Assembly: GCA_963210315.1 (NCBI GenBank)
Contig: OY723283.1
Coordinates: 310,001 to 374,000 of the forward strand
DNA length: 64,000 nt
From: Rhynchopus euleeides
Lineage: Eukaryota; Euglenozoa; Diplonemea; Diplonemida; Diplonemidae
Reading direction: 5' to 3'
The position numbers and the translations under genes were made by a program. Shown here one piece after another: positions 1-10,054 of this stretch (its first letter is position 1; the number at the start of each line of letters is the position of its first letter). Under the pieces are notes generated by a model. It was not told where the DNA came from. It did not search any database and saw only the letters and a program-made list of their open reading frames with translations.

Positions 1-321
1 CGAGCCAGCTTTGCCAGCCGGCGCCCCTTTTTTTTTGTGCAGAGCAGACAGGAGGGCACTGTGTGTGTCGGGTGTTTTTTTGTGCGGCAGAAAACATCCA
101 GCTTCGGACGAGAATAGAGTATTTTGGGGTGCGGGTGTGGAAGGGGCAGATATGCACCTCAATAAGGCCAACCCCCAGTTGCTAGCGGGAAACACAGGCA
201 GGCTAGAGCCGAGATGTGTCTGGCTAGTGGCTAATGGGGCACAGTAACACTTAATAAATGAATCACAGGGGGGGCTGGGGTGGGGCGGGATGCATCAGAC
301 AGTCAGCCTGCTTCAGACAAC
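1..321. other. Intergenic, 3' flank of atg3
   Basis: No gene is supported here. The stretch lies downstream of the atg3 stop codon (minus strand) and should hold its 3' UTR. It is of mixed composition with a G-rich run near 268-288. No RNA gene or repeat was recognised. Confidence 0.5.
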
Positions 322-1095
322 TCAAGGTTGCGCGCAGGCTTCGCCATCCCTATCGGTGAGCTGCTCGAAGGCGGAGAGGAGTTCGACGTGCGGAATCACC
401 AGCCCCACCACTCCCAGGAACCGCTTCATCGACAGCAGCAGGGAAGCGTGGGCAGAGTCATCCGTAGAGGCTTGGTGTTTCAGCCACTTTGCGTGATCGC
501 AGGCGTGGATGTTCATCATAGTGTCTCCGTTGTGCGCATACCGCGTCACAAGCCCCTGCTGTGCGATGTCCTCACGCATCTCCGACTCAGACAGAGGCTG
601 TGTCGTGCTGCTGTAGCCTTGCATGAACAGGATAGGCACCTGCCTGCTATCCAGGTAAGCTATACGCACGTCGTAAAACCGCAGCTCCGGATCTGCTTCA
701 CTCTGCACAGCTGCCGGGTCATCATCGAGGTCGAGATCGACATCGGCGCTTGGGAGCACAACCCCGTCGTCAGGCAGCTCAGGAAGCTCAGACTGGGCCG
801 CCTGCTCGCTTGCGAGCCACGACTCCATCGAGAAGGGGCCCGCCTCCACACGCCGCCTGCAGGGGCATCCCTTGCGCTCTGCGTGCACCCGCCCTTCCTG
901 CTCGTGCAGCCTCCACCCGCTGCAGGTCCGCACCAGCTGGCCCAGCATCTCTTTGAAGTCCTCCTCCGTCATGCGGCCTGTGGCCTGGATGCGTGCGGCA
1001 CGCTCCTCCTCCGTACCCCCGCTGCCGGAGCTGGTCAGCCCCTTTGTGGCATCCACCACCGCCATGTTGACCCAGTGCAGTGCATCGCGCAGCAT
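322..1095 (-). CDS. atg3: Atg3, E2-like enzyme for Atg8 lipidation
   Basis: The predicted protein has 257 aa; animal Atg3 is about 314. Atg3 takes Atg8 from the E1 Atg7 and transfers it to phosphatidylethanolamine on the forming autophagosome. Visible family features: an amphipathic-looking N-terminus, then TGRMTEEDFKEMLGQLVRTC, matching the conserved early TP-EEF-..-LV..C block; an acidic linker of reduced length; then YDVRIAYLDSRQVPILFMQGY, QPLSESEMREDI, the active-site block NIHACDHAKWLKH, and an SMKRFLGVVGLVIPHVE block matching the usual FLKF..VIPTIEYD. The catalytic Cys sits in His-Ala-Cys where most homologues have His-Pro-Cys. The open frame continues upstream, but this ATG is where homology begins, with a CAG 15 nt before it. 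The E2 core is recognised with high confidence; the exact N-terminus is less certain. Confidence 0.9.
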   Translation of the reverse strand: MLRDALHWVNMAVVDATKGLTSSGSGGTEEERAARIQATGRMTEEDFKEMLGQLVRTCSGWRLHEQEGRVHAERKGCPCRRRVEAGPFSMESWLASEQAAQSELPELPDDGVVLPSADVDLDLDDDPAAVQSEADPELRFYDVRIAYLDSRQVPILFMQGYSSTTQPLSESEMREDIAQQGLVTRYAHNGDTMMNIHACDHAKWLKHQASTDDSAHASLLLSMKRFLGVVGLVIPHVELLSAFEQLTDRDGEACAQP

Positions 1096-1911
1096 GGCGG
1101 GGTTAGGGCTGCGGTGATCCGGACAGTTGCAAACTGCGCCCCAAATGCAGCGTGCCTCCTGATGGCGTGGGTAGTGGGTGGAGACAGATCGAGACGGGGG
1201 GCGGTGGGGCGATTGCGCCACATGCAGCAGGGGGTGGGGAAGGGGGAGATCCACTGCGATTATCGAAACGAAACTGTGCCAAATGAAGGGGGAGAGAGGG
1301 GGGGGGGGGGTCCGCTATTCACCATGTTTGCGGGGGTCGGGTGGGGGGTATCGGCGGATGGCAGTGTATCGCCCGGAGCGCTGGGCTCCGAGCTGGGCTC
1401 CCCACTGTTCTCTATGCGCGTATATGCGGCAGCGCAATATGAACTCTATTTGCATAAGGTCTAGACGTGTCTGAGAAGGCGTCGGAGGACTTCAATCAGC
1501 ATCTGTGGCAGTGGGAACCGCATCAAGACAACGCATGTCTCGGTGCGTTCAGGCATGTAGCTTGGGGGGTCCAGCTGGTCTCGAGACCAGCAGTTGCCTA
1601 TGTTGCTGGTCTGGGGGGGAAAAAAAAAGTATAAATCCGGGACATGCATGCTGCTAAATGTGAGATTTTTGGGCCAAATTTCGGAATCCCAATACACTTT
1701 TTTTGGGGGCGAGTTTGTTAGGAAAATGGGGGTGGCACAGCGTCGTTCTTCCACACAAGAGGGTCGTTTTTGGCATCAACGGTTCAAACTCTCTTCACGG
1801 CGACCCTACTCAATTTTTTTTTGCGTTATTGGGGGCCATATACTGTGCGTCAAAGTGTCGACGATGAGCCGCCTTTTTGGTGCCGTGGCTTGGCCATGGG
1901 CACACGCTACA

Positions 1912-2120
1912 AGGGGGGTCTGGGGGGCAGAGCCCCCCAGCCGCCGGAGGCCACGGTAGTGAACATCTGTTCATTGTGGGCGTAGATTCTGTGTGAGTTG
2001 GCTGCGTCCTCCTGAGGCCTGAGGGTACTGGAGTGGTTGGACTCCCTGACTTGATGGGTATCGAAGGGCTCCAGGGGGGTCTGGGGGGCGGAGCCCCCCA
2101 GCCGCCGGAGGCCACGGTAG
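1912..2120 (+). repeat. Composite dispersed repeat, copy 1 (two hairpin modules plus spacer)
   Basis: Two modules reading GGGGGGTCTGGGGGGC... GCCGCCGGAGGCCACGGTAG (about 1913-1959 and 2073-2120) flank a spacer of about 113 bp. Each contains the self-complementary core TGGGGGGC-n-GAGCCCCCCA. The same two-module structure with a related spacer (shared blocks GTTCATTGTGGGCGTAGATT and ACTGGAGTGGTTG) occurs in reverse orientation at 38027-38226. Single modules lie at 2587-2632 (minus) and 52393-52440 (plus). Confidence 0.85.
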
Positions 2121-2586
2121 CGAGCATATGTTCCTGCAAAACGTTCGACGTCGACCGTCGAACCAGTGTAGCCGGGTTGACGCTTTTTTATGGGGGGTGG
2201 AAACCCAAAATCACCGGGTCGACGGCCGACGCTTAGCGACATGCCTGCCACCGGGTGGGTGGGTGGGTGGGGGGGCTGCGCCCACCCACCCCCACCCACC
2301 CAATCTCGCCCCCAAAAAAAATGCACATATCTCGCCACCAAAAAAAATGCGAGGACCCCGAAAGTCCCAATGTCAATATCATTTAGCAGCAAGCATGATC
2401 CGGGAAACCCCAGAATTTTTTTTGGTGGGGGGGTTTTCCCTCACACCAGGCCGAAGATGTACCCTGCAGCAGGCCCGAACCACGAGGATTTCGGCTCCCG
2501 AGGACTGCTTCCCGCGCAGGACTGGGTTCCGACCTGATGTCGGAGAGATCCACACCGTGTTCAGCCCGGAAGGAACAGATGTTCAC

Positions 2587-2632
2587 TACCGTGGCCTCCG
2601 GCGGCTGGGGGGCTCCGCCCCCCAGACCCCCC
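2587..2632 (-). repeat. Single GC-rich hairpin module
   Basis: Reverse-orientation copy of the module CCTCCGGCGGCTGGGGGG followed by CTCCGCCCCCCAGACCCC. The core can fold into a stem of about 8 G:C pairs. The sequence outside the module does not match the composite copies. Confidence 0.85.
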
Positions 2633-3343
2633 TGTGGCTTGTGCTTGTCAATATGCGACTGTGGGGTTCTTCGCTACCGTCAAGTTTTCGTCAAAGTTCG
2701 GCGATTTCTTCCTATACATACGTAGGAAAAGCACCAACACACCGTTTCGGCACCGTCGCGAAGACCCGCTGTGGCGCTGTGTACTCCGTGCCTCCGGACG
2801 CGCTCCGGAGAACCCGGTGTTCGGTCAGGACAAGATTTTGGGCGAAGCGCCGGAAAATTCCCCAGACCAGCAGAACCAGCAAAAATCTGAAAATCCAATT
2901 TCAAGCTACGTGCCTGGGTGCGTTCCACCACCAATACAAAAAAAAACTCGGGGCGCATTGTGCGCTCCTTTGTGAACAACATCCCCACCCCCCCCTCCCG
3001 CCCTCCCCAAAGAGCATTACCTATTCAGAGGCGCCCCTCCAGAGTTTCCACACCCCACCACCACCACCCCCCGAGCTCCTCTTTATTCGTCGCCTCGCAG
3101 AGGCGCACACTGTGGAGCCCATTCTCACGGATCTATCACTGCCAGCTGAGAAATGTGTATTTCGTTCGATGCAATACTTTCGTTCGGTGGTCTGTGCATC
3201 GCACACACAGCACCTGGGGGCTGTGAGTCACACCAATAAAAACATCTCCCCTCTTCCTCCCCTCCACCCCCTCCTCCTCCCAACGGGGCGTAACAACTGA
3301 TGCGCAACACAAGAGAGCAAAACAATCCAGAGCCTCTGCAAGG

Positions 3344-5185
3344 CTATGCGGACAGCGCGTACACTTTGATCCTGTCCTCCTCCGCCACAACGAGGCGCCT
3401 GTCGCTCAGCATCACCACCCCCACCGGGGGCGAATCCGCGTCGCCGAAGTTGCACCGCACGTCCCCCTGCAGGGTGCGCATCACCACCTGTCCCCTCTCT
3501 GTTGCCAGCAGGTGCCCCGTGTGCGGGGTGTGCGACAGGGAGTTGATCTGGAACTTCCAATATTTCTGGGACAGCGAGTCCCGCAGGTGGTCCAGCGGGT
3601 CCGACGAGGTGGTGAGGCCGTAGGTCGTGACGTAACCCCCTGTCGCCCAGGTGTAGACGACGATGCCCCGGTTGGTCGCAACGTAGACGTGCTGTGGGGT
3701 GGCTGCCAGACCCACGGCACCCAGAAGGCGGCCGCACTCCCCGATGGAATGAACGAACGCGCCTAACACAGACAGCACCTTCACCCTGCAGTTGTTTGCA
3801 TCGAGGACAAACACGTTGTCCCCAGAGATGGCGACATCAGACGGCTCGTCGAATGTGTGGTTGTCACTCCCCGCAGAGCCGTGCCGCCCCACCGCGAGCG
3901 CGACGCCGCTGCCGTGGGTGCTGCTCAGTTTGACCACCATTTGAAGGGAGGTGTCCGTAACCCACACGCTGCCAGATGTGTGCGTCGCAACAGCACCCTG
4001 CACCACAAGGTTCCGCGGGGCGGAGAAAAGCTTGTCGCCCTCCGCCTTCACGGCACGCAGCGCCGTCCCCTCGATAACCATCGTGACGATGGGTGGGGAC
4101 GCACTGTCTCCCGAGCTGCCCTCATAAGACACAGCGAAAGAGTAGTCCCCGCGCTGCGCGATGCCTTTTATGTTCTTCAGTTCCACGGCAAACCCGTCAC
4201 CCGACGCGGTGGTGAACTCGTGCTGGAGGACATACCTCCTCCCGTCCCCAAAGCAGTCGGAATTTTCCGGGTCCGACCGCGACACCGCTGCGATCGCAAT
4301 CGCCCCAAACACAGCCAGCACCAGGAACACAAATATGCCCACCCCATACATCAGATTCTTCGGGTCCTCCCAGGCACGCACGCGCTTCACCGAGAGATCC
4401 AGCGTCGCCTGCTCGCTCCCATCCTCCTCCATGGCGCCGTGCTCCTGAACCCCTTGGGACCACGCCCCGCTGAAACCGCCGAAGCCAGTCGCAGTATCGC
4501 CACGCACCCCACCCACGCCCTCCTCCTCCTCCTCTGCCCCAGGAAAGCGAAATGTGTCAGCCACACCTGCGGGCGGATGCGCCGGAGGCGCAGCGTGCCA
4601 CCCCGCAGCGCCCCTCTCGCCTGGAGGCGAAGGGGGCGGCGAGGACCACCCGCTGGCGCGCCGCAGCTCGGCGGGTCGGAAGGACGGGGGGCGGGATCCC
4701 TCGGGGACCACCTGGGGGCGGGGCCCCCCCTCGCCGTCCGGCGGGATGACGGAGAAGTGTGTGCCCTGCTGCTGATTCTGCCAGCTCCCCGCGGATGTGC
4801 CGCCGGAGCTGCGCCGCTGCGGCGGGGGCTTTTTCCGCAGCGAGCTGGCAGGGTAGGGGTTGGCGGTGCTGGCGTTGGTGTTCACCCCACCCCCGCTGCC
4901 GCTGCGGCTGTTCTGGCTGCGCCGCAGCGACCCCGAGGGCTCAAACCCCACCTGCGCCGGATACGATTCAAACGCAAACCCTGCAACACCCCCAGCGGGC
5001 AACGCCTTGCTAGAGCTCTGCCTGCTGCTCGCTGCGGATGCCGCATCACGCTGCGCAGCCTCGAGATGCGGAGGGAGGACGGACGGCACCCCCCCTCCTG
5101 CTGAGGAGGCAGGCACTGCAGTGTAGGGCCAGGCCGGAGGGCCCGGCTCGGGCTGCCGCCATATGCCAGAGGAGGGAAGCACCAT
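3344..5185 (-). CDS. Single-pass membrane protein with NHL-type beta-propeller
   Basis: 613 aa from the chosen ATG. The N-terminal half (about 1-275) is Pro/Ser/Gly-rich, low complexity and probably disordered. One hydrophobic segment at about 279-301 (GIFVFLVLAVFGAIAIAAV) follows charged residues. The C-terminal part (about 302-613) holds NHL-like repeats such as GSVWVTDTSLQMVVKL and the block EPSDVAISGDNVFVLDANNC, as in six-bladed propellers that bind protein or RNA. A type II orientation with the propeller outside or in the lumen is inferred. No enzyme motif was seen. The frame extends further upstream through pyrimidine-rich DNA that looks like 5' flank; the ATG is preceded at 29 nt by an ACACAG site. 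Family-level call is sound; the function is unknown. Confidence 0.75.
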   Translation of the reverse strand: MVLPSSGIWRQPEPGPPAWPYTAVPASSAGGGVPSVLPPHLEAAQRDAASAASSRQSSSKALPAGGVAGFAFESYPAQVGFEPSGSLRRSQNSRSGSGGGVNTNASTANPYPASSLRKKPPPQRRSSGGTSAGSWQNQQQGTHFSVIPPDGEGGPRPQVVPEGSRPPSFRPAELRRASGWSSPPPSPPGERGAAGWHAAPPAHPPAGVADTFRFPGAEEEEEGVGGVRGDTATGFGGFSGAWSQGVQEHGAMEEDGSEQATLDLSVKRVRAWEDPKNLMYGVGIFVFLVLAVFGAIAIAAVSRSDPENSDCFGDGRRYVLQHEFTTASGDGFAVELKNIKGIAQRGDYSFAVSYEGSSGDSASPPIVTMVIEGTALRAVKAEGDKLFSAPRNLVVQGAVATHTSGSVWVTDTSLQMVVKLSSTHGSGVALAVGRHGSAGSDNHTFDEPSDVAISGDNVFVLDANNCRVKVLSVLGAFVHSIGECGRLLGAVGLAATPQHVYVATNRGIVVYTWATGGYVTTYGLTTSSDPLDHLRDSLSQKYWKFQINSLSHTPHTGHLLATERGQVVMRTLQGDVRCNFGDADSPPVGVVMLSDRRLVVAEEDRIKVYALSA

Positions 5186-5653
5186 GGCAGGGGTCGGGGG
5201 GGGGGCGGTGGCTGTGTGTAGTGGAGCCCCAGCAGGGAGTGGTGGAAGTGTAGTGGAAGTCGAGAAAGGTGGAATGGGGGGGAGGGGAGGGGAGGGGGGG
5301 AACCCGTAATTTCTGTGAGTGGGTGGTGGTGGCGGCGGTGGGGCAAGCAGAGTTCTTAGCAGTTGGCATGTGTTTTTGTGCAGGAGGAGGGTGGAAGGAG
5401 TGGGAAGGATGGATGCCGACCCAGATTCATTGCAGAAAGACGCGTGTTTTGCCGTCAGACCAGCTTTTTCGAGGACACTGGAAGGGGGGAGGGGGGGGGC
5501 GGGGGAAACATGCATGGGGGACATGCATGCAGATACAGGGGAGCACAAATAACGTGTAAATGAACAGAACACACAACACCCCACCCACCACCCCCCACCC
5601 CCCTGCCTGAAACCCCACCACCCGAGACGCAAATCAGCAACAGCCTCCACGCC
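5186..5653. other. 5' flank/UTR between two minus-strand genes
   Basis: 468 nt between the stop of the U-box gene and the ATG of the NHL-repeat gene. On the minus strand it is very rich in C and T with several CAG triplets, as expected for a spliced-leader acceptor region. The open frame across it is read as non-coding low complexity. Confidence 0.5.
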
Positions 5654-8092
5654 TCACCACTCCTCGCGGTACGAAGGGGCTCCCTGCAGGTCTTTGAGGT
5701 TCCCGACCGCCGCTATGGCGCTGCGCTGCTTGAGGGCGACACCCCCTATGCGCTTCTTCTTCCACGGGGGCTGCAGCGGAGCCGGGCGGATCTGATCGGT
5801 GTGCATCGTCAGCGCGGTGCTGACCTCCTCCTCCGAAGGGCACGGCCGCAGCACCACAAGACACCCCGGCGGGCCATGCCACACCACACCGCTGCCGTTA
5901 TTCCACAGGTCTTTGAGGCGCGCCTTCAGGTCCCGCAGGTCCCGCTGCTTCCGGCGGTGCACATCGCGGCAATGCTTCACGGTGCTCGCCAGGGCAAGCC
6001 ACCTCCGCCTGATCTTCTCCAGCACAGCGGCAGCAGAGGCGTTGTCGCTGGAACGGAGGACCACGCTCCCCCGCTCCGACTCCTGGCGGAACCTCACAGC
6101 CTGGTGCCGGTCAGAGAGGACCTGCTGCTCCCTCTCCGCAACCCAGATGAGACCCGCAATCTTATCGACCTGGCGCTTTGCATAGCGGACAGCATCAACC
6201 GACTCTGCGACGTAGTGGAACTTCTTTGCGTTCTTTATCTCAGACACGATGACGGCCCGCTGCCTGTCATCCAGCACCCGGTCCACAATGCGAACCAAAA
6301 GCTGTGCCACCTCCCCGGCAATGAGGAGGGCCTCCTGCTTCTTCTGGCACTGCTTCTCCAGGGCCCGGTGGAGGCGTTTGCGGTGGGGGGCGACCCATGC
6401 AGCGACTGCCGCTCGCTTCGCATCCTCAGGCTTGATCTCGCAGTACCCCTGCACCAGCCACGAGGCCTTCATCAGGGCCATGAGCTTCTTCCCCGCAAGG
6501 GTGTCGACCCACACATCTGGGTAGCGTTCCACATCATCCGGCTTGACCCCCTGGATGAGCAAATCCTCCGCCTCGGTGTGGGTCTGCTTGTCGCAGACAC
6601 ACTCCGGCCCAACCAAAACCGGGTCATGCATGAGACAGCCCGTGACGGGGTCGAGGAACTCCTCCGGAACGGCGTGCCCATCCCTCTGCAACATTTTCTT
6701 GAGGTAGTGCCACTCCAACGGGGAGCCCTCCTCAGGGAGCTGCTGCTGCTCCGAGAGAGCCGCAGCAGCAGACCCGCTGTGCTGGTCCTCCTGGGGTCTG
6801 AACCCGGGGCCCGATGCAGCACCCCCTGCCCCCGCCCCTGCTGTGTGGGGCACCCCGTGTGAATCCGTCGGGAACACCTCACGGAGGGTTTCCATAATAC
6901 TCCCGACGCTGGCGAGGTCGAGCCCCTCAACCGCAGCGGAGACTATCTCCCCGAGGGACTGCTCCGCCTCACTCCGCGACACCATGCTGAGCAGATCCGA
7001 CACGATGGTCCGGTTCTCCGAAGAGCGGGCCCCTGCGATGGACTGCAGCGGCCTGTCCCCCGTATCGACCTCCACCCCCTTCAGGATGTAACCCGGCGGT
7101 GCGATCGGGGCGAATGACTTTGGAGGCGCTGCCGCACCACCACCGCCACCCCCTCCTCCAAAATTCAACGGCAGCTCCGAAACCTCAATATCTGGAACCT
7201 CCTGCCGGAGGTTGTGCAGCCCGGGGTGGAGTGGGGGCGCGTCGGTCGCGTCGCACCCCCTCTGTATGCAGGTCATCCGCATCTGAAGCGCGCCGTTGAC
7301 AAACGTCTGCTTCCGGAGGGGCTCATGCCCCCCAGGCTCCGAGTTGGGACAACGCGCTCCCCTGCCACCCCTGCAAACCCTTATGGCTGGGGTGATGTAC
7401 TCCAAGGCCCGCGCAGCAGCCTCCTTATGCCGAAGCCTCCTCCGGAGCCTCCGGAATCCGGTAACAGCACAGCCCCCCCGATGCCTCTGAGCTGCCTTGG
7501 GGCTGGGCTGGGGCTGGTGTTGGTGATGCTGGGGGGGGCTCCCAGGCTGCTGCTGCTGCTGCCGCCGCCACCCCGCACCCCTCCCCCTGGGAGAGGCAGG
7601 GGTTTGGACCCCTTCCCCGGGGACCCCCGGAGGCGGAACGGCCCCGCCAGTCCCGACAACTCGGCAGGGGCTCCGCGATGCTTGGGATGACAGCCCTGAG
7701 GCAGAAGGAGGCGCAGCCCCTCCGCAGCCACTCCCCGCACCCCCCTCTGCGGCACCCTCCCACCAGGGAGACCCGATGAAGCAGCGTGCTGGCGGTCTGC
7801 CCTTCTGCCTCCGTGTGGAGGTGCTTCTCCGGAAGATAACAGGTGCGGTGACGGGGCGGCGTGGCTGTGGTGCACCGGTTGGGCACGGAACGCGCCCAAC
7901 ACCGGAGACAATGGGAGGTGCCTTTATAGTGGCGTAGGGATCGACTGCGCTGGGAGGGAGGCGCTTCAGAGTTGCGGAGGACACTGCATAGTACTCCGGA
8001 GGAAGGGTCAGGGCGCTTGTCACAGCTGGGCGCCGTTCCGAGGCGAAGGATATATGCTGGTCGCCCTCCTGCACTGCTGAGGGGTGTGCCAT
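5654..8092 (-). CDS. U-box domain protein with coiled C-terminal half
   Basis: 812 aa. Residues 1-330 are low complexity, with poly-Gln, Gly and Pro/Ser runs. A U-box-like domain starts near residue 475: VPEEFLDPVTGCLMHDPVLV, then VDTLAGKKLMALMKASW. The opening matches the U-box consensus P-F-DP-tG--M-DPV, which binds E2 enzymes without zinc. The part after it (about 560-770) is rich in Lys, Arg and Gln, likely helical or coiled coil. The most likely role is an E3 ubiquitin ligase or co-chaperone, inferred from the domain alone. The residues between the DPV block and the C-terminal helix diverge from canonical U-boxes. The frame runs on upstream only by way of a GTG codon, so the ATG at 8092 is taken as the start. 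Confidence 0.75.
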   Translation of the reverse strand: MAHPSAVQEGDQHISFASERRPAVTSALTLPPEYYAVSSATLKRLPPSAVDPYATIKAPPIVSGVGRVPCPTGAPQPRRPVTAPVIFRRSTSTRRQKGRPPARCFIGSPWWEGAAEGGAGSGCGGAAPPSASGLSSQASRSPCRVVGTGGAVPPPGVPGEGVQTPASPRGRGAGWRRQQQQQPGSPPQHHQHQPQPSPKAAQRHRGGCAVTGFRRLRRRLRHKEAAARALEYITPAIRVCRGGRGARCPNSEPGGHEPLRKQTFVNGALQMRMTCIQRGCDATDAPPLHPGLHNLRQEVPDIEVSELPLNFGGGGGGGGAAAPPKSFAPIAPPGYILKGVEVDTGDRPLQSIAGARSSENRTIVSDLLSMVSRSEAEQSLGEIVSAAVEGLDLASVGSIMETLREVFPTDSHGVPHTAGAGAGGAASGPGFRPQEDQHSGSAAAALSEQQQLPEEGSPLEWHYLKKMLQRDGHAVPEEFLDPVTGCLMHDPVLVGPECVCDKQTHTEAEDLLIQGVKPDDVERYPDVWVDTLAGKKLMALMKASWLVQGYCEIKPEDAKRAAVAAWVAPHRKRLHRALEKQCQKKQEALLIAGEVAQLLVRIVDRVLDDRQRAVIVSEIKNAKKFHYVAESVDAVRYAKRQVDKIAGLIWVAEREQQVLSDRHQAVRFRQESERGSVVLRSSDNASAAAVLEKIRRRWLALASTVKHCRDVHRRKQRDLRDLKARLKDLWNNGSGVVWHGPPGCLVVLRPCPSEEEVSTALTMHTDQIRPAPLQPPWKKKRIGGVALKQRSAIAAVGNLKDLQGAPSYREEW

Positions 8093-8994
8093 TGTGGAGG
8101 GATGCGAGGGGGGATCCACGGGAGGGGGGGCAGAGAATGAAAAAGATGGAGAGATGGGGGAGGGGCGTTATGTTAGTGTTCTATGTTGGCTTATGGCTGC
8201 GGCAGCAGCGGCGGCGGGGAGGGGAGGGGGGTGGCGGGGCGAGGCAGGGCTTTCCCCCCACGGGGTTGTGGCGCATCGCTTCCGGTGTCGGTTTGGGGAG
8301 GGGGTGGGGGGGGTGGGGTGGGGAGCGGTGTGTTCGCCTGTGTGAGGAGGATGCTACAACAAAATGAAGAAGATCGAAAGCGCGCTCGGTGCGAAGCAGG
8401 GATGCTGAGAACTGCTGGAAGAGCTGGTGGGGGGGCGGAGTGGGGGGGGTCAGCATCCTGCATGTGGCCTCCCAGGCTGGGCCATGGTTGAAATATCAGA
8501 ATACACCAAAATCTCCTGCCGCAAAGCGCACCCATCCGCCGGCACAGCGAAGACATGTGGGGTGAAGAAGTCTGCCATCTGCTGAGGGCCGGCTTGCAAA
8601 AAAGGCAGGGCAGGTGGTGGTAGGCTCTAGTTTGCCACTCCACTCCACTCCACCCCACTCCACTGCCACTGCACCATTCAGTTCTGCGCAGCCAAGGGGA
8701 CTTTCGGAGGGAAAGGGAGGGGTCCAACACACTCTACGAAGCACTCTAGTCAAAACAAAAAGACCGGACCGATTAACCCATCCCCCAGCCCCACTCTGGA
8801 CACGGCTCCTCTGCAATGGCTTCGGCTTCGGCTCCGGCTGCAGCGAAGAGAACACATGCGGCGAAAACAACAACGAATGCGACGAGGGCAAACTGTGATG
8901 TGCTTTTTGAAGGGCCGTGCAGCTGGTTGCCCCGCATTGCACCCCTCCACCCCCAGCGCCCCCCAGCGAGGCGTTTGCCTTCTCCCTGCGCCGC
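8093..8994. other. Intergenic, UTR-like
   Basis: About 900 nt between the U-box gene and the next gene upstream. On the minus strand it is C-rich with poly-C runs (for example 8300-8325 and 8428-8450), a pyrimidine-rich tract just before the U-box start, and short CACTC repeats near 8637-8665. No gene or RNA was recognised. Confidence 0.5.
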
Positions 8995-9792
8995 TCAGGT
9001 TGCTTCCTCGCCCGCCGCTGGCCACGGCATGGTCGAGTCCTCCGAAATGCGCCACCCGCTCTGCGGCACTCTGGCGGAGTCGCCGACTTCCACCGCAGCG
9101 GTCGCGGACATCTCGACCCGCCACCCACGTGTGCTGCCGCAGCAGAACGTGTGGGGGGTGGTCGCTGTGCTGGCGTAGCCGAACAGGTCGCCCACCACAA
9201 CGAGCATGTGCTGCGGCTGCACCGCGCTGAGCTGAGGCACGTCTTGCGTGGTGTCCGGGAGGCGCGTCCACTTCTCGGTGTACCCGTCCCCGGCTTCGAA
9301 CCAGCAGTCGTCGGTGAGGTGGCGCACGTTCCCCTGGTCCTCAGTTTCGTGAATGTCGGCGTGGATGTCTGCCCACACATTCTGGTCCTCTCCCGCACTG
9401 CCGTCGGTGTTAAACGCAGCGTGCCACCGCAGCAGCTGCGTCTCGTCCTCCCACACCGCCTTCCCCGCAAAGGACATGGTGTCCGAGCTACCGGGCGCGG
9501 CGCCGACGCGGATGTCGAAGAACAGCGAAGGCGTTTGAAGGTAGCGCACCGTCACGGAGTGGTCGGCTGGGGCCTCACCGCGTTGGATGAACACCCGCTG
9601 CCACACGCCGTGCAGCCATTGCGGTGGGTTGGTCGGAGGCATCTGCAGGGGGTGCAATGGGGGACGTGCCGTGTTCACCCACCCGCCACCCCGCTGCTGT
9701 CGCTGCTTCCAAACAGGTAAACCGACCGGACCAAGGGCGGGCGAAGGGGCGGAGGCGAAGGCGAGTGAAGAAAGCACAGGCGGAAACGACAT
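8995..9792 (-). CDS. Lipocalin/HRI1-like conserved protein
   Basis: 265 aa from the chosen ATG. The conserved part (about 50-265) reads as a beta-rich single domain: LHGVWQRVFIQRG, RYLQTPSLFFDIRVG, SFAGKAVWED, LLRWHAAFNTDG, then CWFEAGDGYTEKWTRLPD and a strand-rich end. The W-R...YLQTPSLFFDIR...FAG...RWH order resembles calycin-like bacterial proteins and the HRI1 family from memory; no catalytic residues are evident. A TTTTAG site lies about 38 nt before the ATG, with a second CAG 12 nt before it. A third CAG directly abuts an in-frame Met (about residue 25), so a shorter start at 9720 or a small 5' intron is possible. Function unknown. Confidence 0.7.
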   Translation of the reverse strand: MSFPPVLSSLAFASAPSPALGPVGLPVWKQRQQRGGGWVNTARPPLHPLQMPPTNPPQWLHGVWQRVFIQRGEAPADHSVTVRYLQTPSLFFDIRVGAAPGSSDTMSFAGKAVWEDETQLLRWHAAFNTDGSAGEDQNVWADIHADIHETEDQGNVRHLTDDCWFEAGDGYTEKWTRLPDTTQDVPQLSAVQPQHMLVVVGDLFGYASTATTPHTFCCGSTRGWRVEMSATAAVEVGDSARVPQSGWRISEDSTMPWPAAGEEAT

Positions 9793-10003
9793 TGGGACGT
9801 TGTCCTGGGGGTGGGGGCCAGGTCGTCCGCGTCTAAAATAAGAAAGCTCTAGGCGCTCTCGAGGCCTCATCTAACACGGCAAAAAGGTTGATCTACTTTT
9901 TACGCACACGTGAGCAGAAAATGTCACTCCACCACAGCCAAACGTGCTCCGCACACCACTAGCCTCCCCCATCACAGGAGTTGAGGCTATATGTGTGGAA
10001 GCG
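9793..10003. other. Short spacer with dispersed-element copy
   Basis: Most of it is covered by copy 1 of the AAGCGTCAACGC element. The start-proximal part carries the splice-acceptor-like CTTATTTTAG (minus strand) of the downstream gene. Confidence 0.5.
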
Positions 10004-10054
10004 TCAACGCATCACAAACAAAATACAAGCAAAGAGCGGCTGTACTGGAGTGAC
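9904..10054 (+). repeat. AAGCGTCAACGC dispersed element, copy 1
   Basis: About 150 bp sharing ordered blocks with three other copies in the window: CACACGTGAGCAGAAA, CCACCACAGC, CGTGCTC, GTGTGGAAGCGTCAACGCAT, AAAATACAAGCAAA and AGCGG. The near-palindrome GCGTC(A/G)ACGC is central. It looks like a SINE-like or other short dispersed element; no coding potential. Confidence 0.75.

Larger units (their letters stand above)
1096..3343. other. Intergenic stretch with dispersed hairpin repeats
   Basis: This spacer holds three copies of a 45-48 bp GC-rich hairpin module (annotated separately), a palindromic GGGTGGGTGGG / CCCACCCACCC stretch near 2255-2301, and pyrimidine-rich DNA on the plus strand at 2990-3090 and 3240-3290. 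On the minus strand AATAAA occurs near 3080, a possible polyadenylation signal for the NHL-repeat gene. No host gene is supported; the long plus-strand frame through the repeats is not convincing. Confidence 0.5.

Noticed and set aside
280..1464. 394-codon plus-strand open frame
   Set aside because: It is antisense to atg3, which has clear family motifs; the plus-strand translation has no domain-like sequence.
2128..3300. 390-codon plus-strand open frame
   Set aside because: It reads through dispersed hairpin modules and low-complexity DNA; the peptide is a repeat translation.
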